From: Thiolapillus brandeum
Lineage (GTDB): Bacteria; Pseudomonadota; Gammaproteobacteria; Chromatiales; Chromatiaceae
Length of the DNA: 6,565 nucleotides
Direction of reading: 5' to 3'
Assembly: GCA_011051425.1 (NCBI GenBank)
Contig: DRLF01000182.1
Location: 1 to 6,565, forward strand
Shown here: positions 4,180 through 6,565 of the stretch, piece by piece
Position numbering within the stretch: the first letter of the stretch is position 1
Layout of the letters: the number at the start of each line of letters is the position of its first letter
Notes under the pieces: model-generated
The model's database searches: none
Seen by the model: the letters and a program-made list of their open reading frames with translations, nothing else
Told to the model about the DNA's origin: nothing
Position numbers and translations under genes: made by a program

Positions 4180-6565
4180 TTCAACAAGCGAAAGACTTTG
4201 AGTGCGGCCATTCATCTGGCTTGCAGCGGTGTTGTCGCAACAGGCATATTACTGAGCGGCATGGCTAGCGCTGAAGAAGAGGCTGTCAAGCTTGAGAAAG
4301 AAGAAGTTACTGGCTCTCATATCAAGCAGATTGATATCGAAGGCGCCAGCCCTGTAGCGGTCATTTCCCGCGAAGATATCGAACTGAGCGGTCTGCAGTC
4401 TGTAGCCGACGTTCTGCGTCAAACGCCCTATAACAGTTTCGGTTCATTCCGCGAAACATCCGGCAATACCTTCCAGTCCCAGTCACTGGTTGATCTGCGG
4501 GGTCTGGGTTCCTCCCGTACCCTGGTGCTGATCAACGGTCGCCGGGCGCCGGCTTCTCCCGTTACCGGTGGCACAGGTGTCGACCTGAATATCCTGCCTC
4601 TGGCTGCGGTTGAGCGTATTGAAATCCTGAAGGACAGTGCTTCGGCCATCTACGGTTCGGAAGCTATTGGTGGTGTTGTCAACATCATCCTGCGTAAGGA
4701 CTACGAAGGCGTGGAAGTCGCAGCCACTATCGAACGCCCCAACCTTGATGGCGGAGATGCAAACGGCGGCAGTTTTGCAGCAGGTGGTTCCTACGGAAAA
4801 GGCAACTATATCTTTACGCTCGAGCAGCGTAACAAGGACATTATCTACTCCCGCGACCGTCCCTGGTCCAAAGTGAACTATGGCGACGGACAGGATTACC
4901 TGACGACGGAAGGCATCAGCATCTTTGGTAACACTGTTTACCACGCCTTTACCGATGGCAGGTTTGAAGTAAAAGGGCCCTGTGAGCCTCCCGTGTATTC
5001 CGGTGTGTATGATTACTTTGGCGAAAAGGTCTGTACCTATCCGTACGCCAATGTTTCTGCAGAAACCAATGACATAAAGCGCAGCAATGCATTTCTGTAT
5101 CTGGATTATGAAGTCAACAATGACACCACTATCTACGCACAGAACCTGATCTCCCGTGTCGAGTCTTTCGGCCGGTATGCGCCTGCAGTTGGTTTCATGT
5201 TTGTAGATGCGGATGCTCCGGGCAATCCGTATCCCGGCGAGCCCATCTTCATGTTGCACCGTTTTGCCGCTTTTGGTCCGCGTGACGATACGGCCACCAA
5301 CTGGCAGTGGGACACCACTCTTGGTGTGAAGGGTACATTGTGGGATGTCGACTATGATGTCTTTGCCCGTTACAACCTCTATGATTCCGACATTATCGGC
5401 CGTAACTATATTCTGGACAGCCAGGCTTCCCAGGAAGTACTGGAAGGAAACTACAATTTCCTGGATCCGTTCTCCCAGGATCCGAATCATCTGGCTGCCA
5501 TGGAGCGTATGCGTCATGACACCTCCAGAGATGTTCAGAACAAGTATTTCAACATGGGCTTCAACCTGACCGGCGAAATGCCTGTAGAATTGGCCGGTGG
5601 AGGCATTGGCTGGGCTGCGGGTTACGAGTATCGTGATGAAGACTATCAGGATATCTATGATGCAGAGCGCCGTGCCAGCAACGTCATCGGTTCTTCCGGC
5701 GGTTCAAGTGCGGGTGATCGGCAGCAGTGGGCTGCCTATGCAGAATTCCTGTTTCCCGTCATGGATAACCTGGAGCTCAGCGCAGCCCTGCGTTATGACG
5801 ATTACAGTGATTTCGGCGGTGAGACATCTCCCCAGCTGAAGCTGCGCTGGCAGCCCATCGACAGCCTGGTGCTGCGCGCCAGCTGGAGTGAAGGCTTCCG
5901 TGCTCCTGCCATGATCGATCTGTATGCGGCAGGCGCAGAAGACCATCCCTTCGTCAAAGACTGGACCAAGTGTGAACTGAACGGCATTTCTCCCGACCAG
6001 TGTCCTAACGAGCAGGTTACTGCACTCGAAGGCGGCAACCCCGACCTCGAAGCGGAGACTTCCGATTCCTGGAACCTGGGTGCCGTTTGGGAGCCTGTGC
6101 AGGATCTGGTGCTGGAAGGCAACTACTACAACATCAAGCTGGACAATGTTGTTCAGTCCATCACTCCCCAGACACTGCTCAACTTTGAGCGTGATGGCAT
6201 TCCCCTGCCTTCCGGTACGAGTATCGACCGTGATGCGAATGGCAACATCATCTTGCTGAAGAGTGTGACAGCCAACGTTGCCACCCGTGAAGTAAGTGGT
6301 TTCGATATCAATGCCCACTACCTGTGGGATATCGGTGAATGGGGTGCGCTCAAGCCCGAGATTACCTGGGCGCATATCAACGAGTATCTGTATCAGGGTA
6401 CGCCGGATGCCAAGAAAGTCGACCTGATTGGCGACTGGGCCCAGCCCCAGGATCGAGTACAGGGCGTTGTTCGCTGGGACGTGAAGGACTTCACCGTTGG
6501 ATGGATCATCAACTGGACCGCCAGTATGGATGCATCCCCCAACAGCATCGACAGCTATACTCAGC
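4177..6565 (+). CDS. TonB-dependent outer-membrane receptor (3' end outside window)
   Basis: The frame stays open from ATG 4177 to the window edge, giving 796 residues without a stop. Residues 1-32 are a signal peptide (FNKRK basic start, hydrophobic core, ASA before EEE). A TonB-box-like stretch, EEVTGSHIK, lies at 42-50. The plug domain spans about 55-175, with SVADVLRQTP (75-84), VDLRGLGSSRTLVLINGRR (105-123) and VERIEILKDSASAIYG to IGGVVNIILRK (145-174). The rest is the 22-strand barrel, with the typical SEGFRAPA (571-578) and GGNPDLEAETSDSWNLG (619-635). The final strands and terminal aromatic residue are cut off. Such receptors import large ligands (siderophores, peptides, glycans) using TonB energy. 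Two cysteine pairs, 269/286 and 599/609, probably close disulphides in outer loops. Its divergent S9 peptidase partner points to a peptide or peptide-linked ligand, but the ligand is not readable from sequence. Confidence 0.95.
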   Translation, partial: MFNKRKTLSAAIHLACSGVVATGILLSGMASAEEEAVKLEKEEVTGSHIKQIDIEGASPVAVISREDIELSGLQSVADVLRQTPYNSFGSFRETSGNTFQSQSLVDLRGLGSSRTLVLINGRRAPASPVTGGTGVDLNILPLAAVERIEILKDSASAIYGSEAIGGVVNIILRKDYEGVEVAATIERPNLDGGDANGGSFAAGGSYGKGNYIFTLEQRNKDIIYSRDRPWSKVNYGDGQDYLTTEGISIFGNTVYHAFTDGRFEVKGPCEPPVYSGVYDYFGEKVCTYPYANVSAETNDIKRSNAFLYLDYEVNNDTTIYAQNLISRVESFGRYAPAVGFMFVDADAPGNPYPGEPIFMLHRFAAFGPRDDTATNWQWDTTLGVKGTLWDVDYDVFARYNLYDSDIIGRNYILDSQASQEVLEGNYNFLDPFSQDPNHLAAMERMRHDTSRDVQNKYFNMGFNLTGEMPVELAGGGIGWAAGYEYRDEDYQDIYDAERRASNVIGSSGGSSAGDRQQWAAYAEFLFPVMDNLELSAALRYDDYSDFGGETSPQLKLRWQPIDSLVLRASWSEGFRAPAMIDLYAAGAEDHPFVKDWTKCELNGISPDQCPNEQVTALEGGNPDLEAETSDSWNLGAVWEPVQDLVLEGNYYNIKLDNVVQSITPQTLLNFERDGIPLPSGTSIDRDANGNIILLKSVTANVATREVSGFDINAHYLWDIGEWGALKPEITWAHINEYLYQGTPDAKKVDLIGDWAQPQDRVQGVVRWDVKDFTVGWIINWTASMDASPNSIDSYTQ

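Noticed and set aside
4483..5517. Open frame of 344 codons on the minus strand, antisense to the receptor
   Set aside because: It lies wholly inside the receptor gene, whose own frame carries the plug and barrel motifs; there is no ribosome binding site or family resemblance.
5704..6375. Open frame of 223 codons on the minus strand, antisense to the receptor
   Set aside because: It is a shadow of the receptor reading frame with no independent coding evidence.

Overview
The window reads as chromosomal DNA of a moderately GC-rich gammaproteobacterium. The evidence is an ApaG/ApaH pair close in sequence to those of Pseudomonas and E. coli, a REP-type palindromic repeat pair between genes, and a large TonB-dependent receptor partnered with a periplasmic S9 peptidase. 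That last pairing is common in free-living, peptide-scavenging gammaproteobacteria. Genus cannot be read from the sequence. No tRNA, rRNA, CRISPR array, insertion sequence or phage gene is visible.

Layout. (1) 1-620, plus strand: the C-terminal part of thiC (thiamin pyrimidine synthesis), cut by the window edge. (2) 621-706: a compact pair of inverted REP elements filling the gap between convergent thiC and apaH. (3) 707-1935, minus strand: apaG followed by apaH, 5 bp apart. A perfect TATAAT sits so close to the apaG ATG that the transcript may be leaderless. (4) 1977-2001: a perfect 10-bp hairpin behind the peptidase gene. (5) 2011-3930, minus strand: an exported S9-family prolyl-oligopeptidase-like serine peptidase with an intact Ser493/Asp584/His616 triad. 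(6) 3931-4176: a 246-bp divergent control region with a recognisable promoter in each direction, an inverted repeat centred on the peptidase -35 and a helically phased direct repeat at the receptor -35. (7) 4177-6565, plus strand: a TonB-dependent outer-membrane receptor of which 796 residues are visible; it runs off the window.

How the genes fit together. ThiC and ApaGH are housekeeping functions (cofactor synthesis; alarmone/Np4N hydrolysis) placed next to, but not obviously functionally linked with, the second half. The peptidase and receptor form a plausible functional unit: the receptor would import a peptide or peptide-containing ligand across the outer membrane and the peptidase would cleave it in the periplasm. 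The substrate is not evident from sequence. This is mostly an ordinary region. The best leads are the divergent peptidase/receptor module with its control region, the REP pair, and the possibly leaderless apaG.
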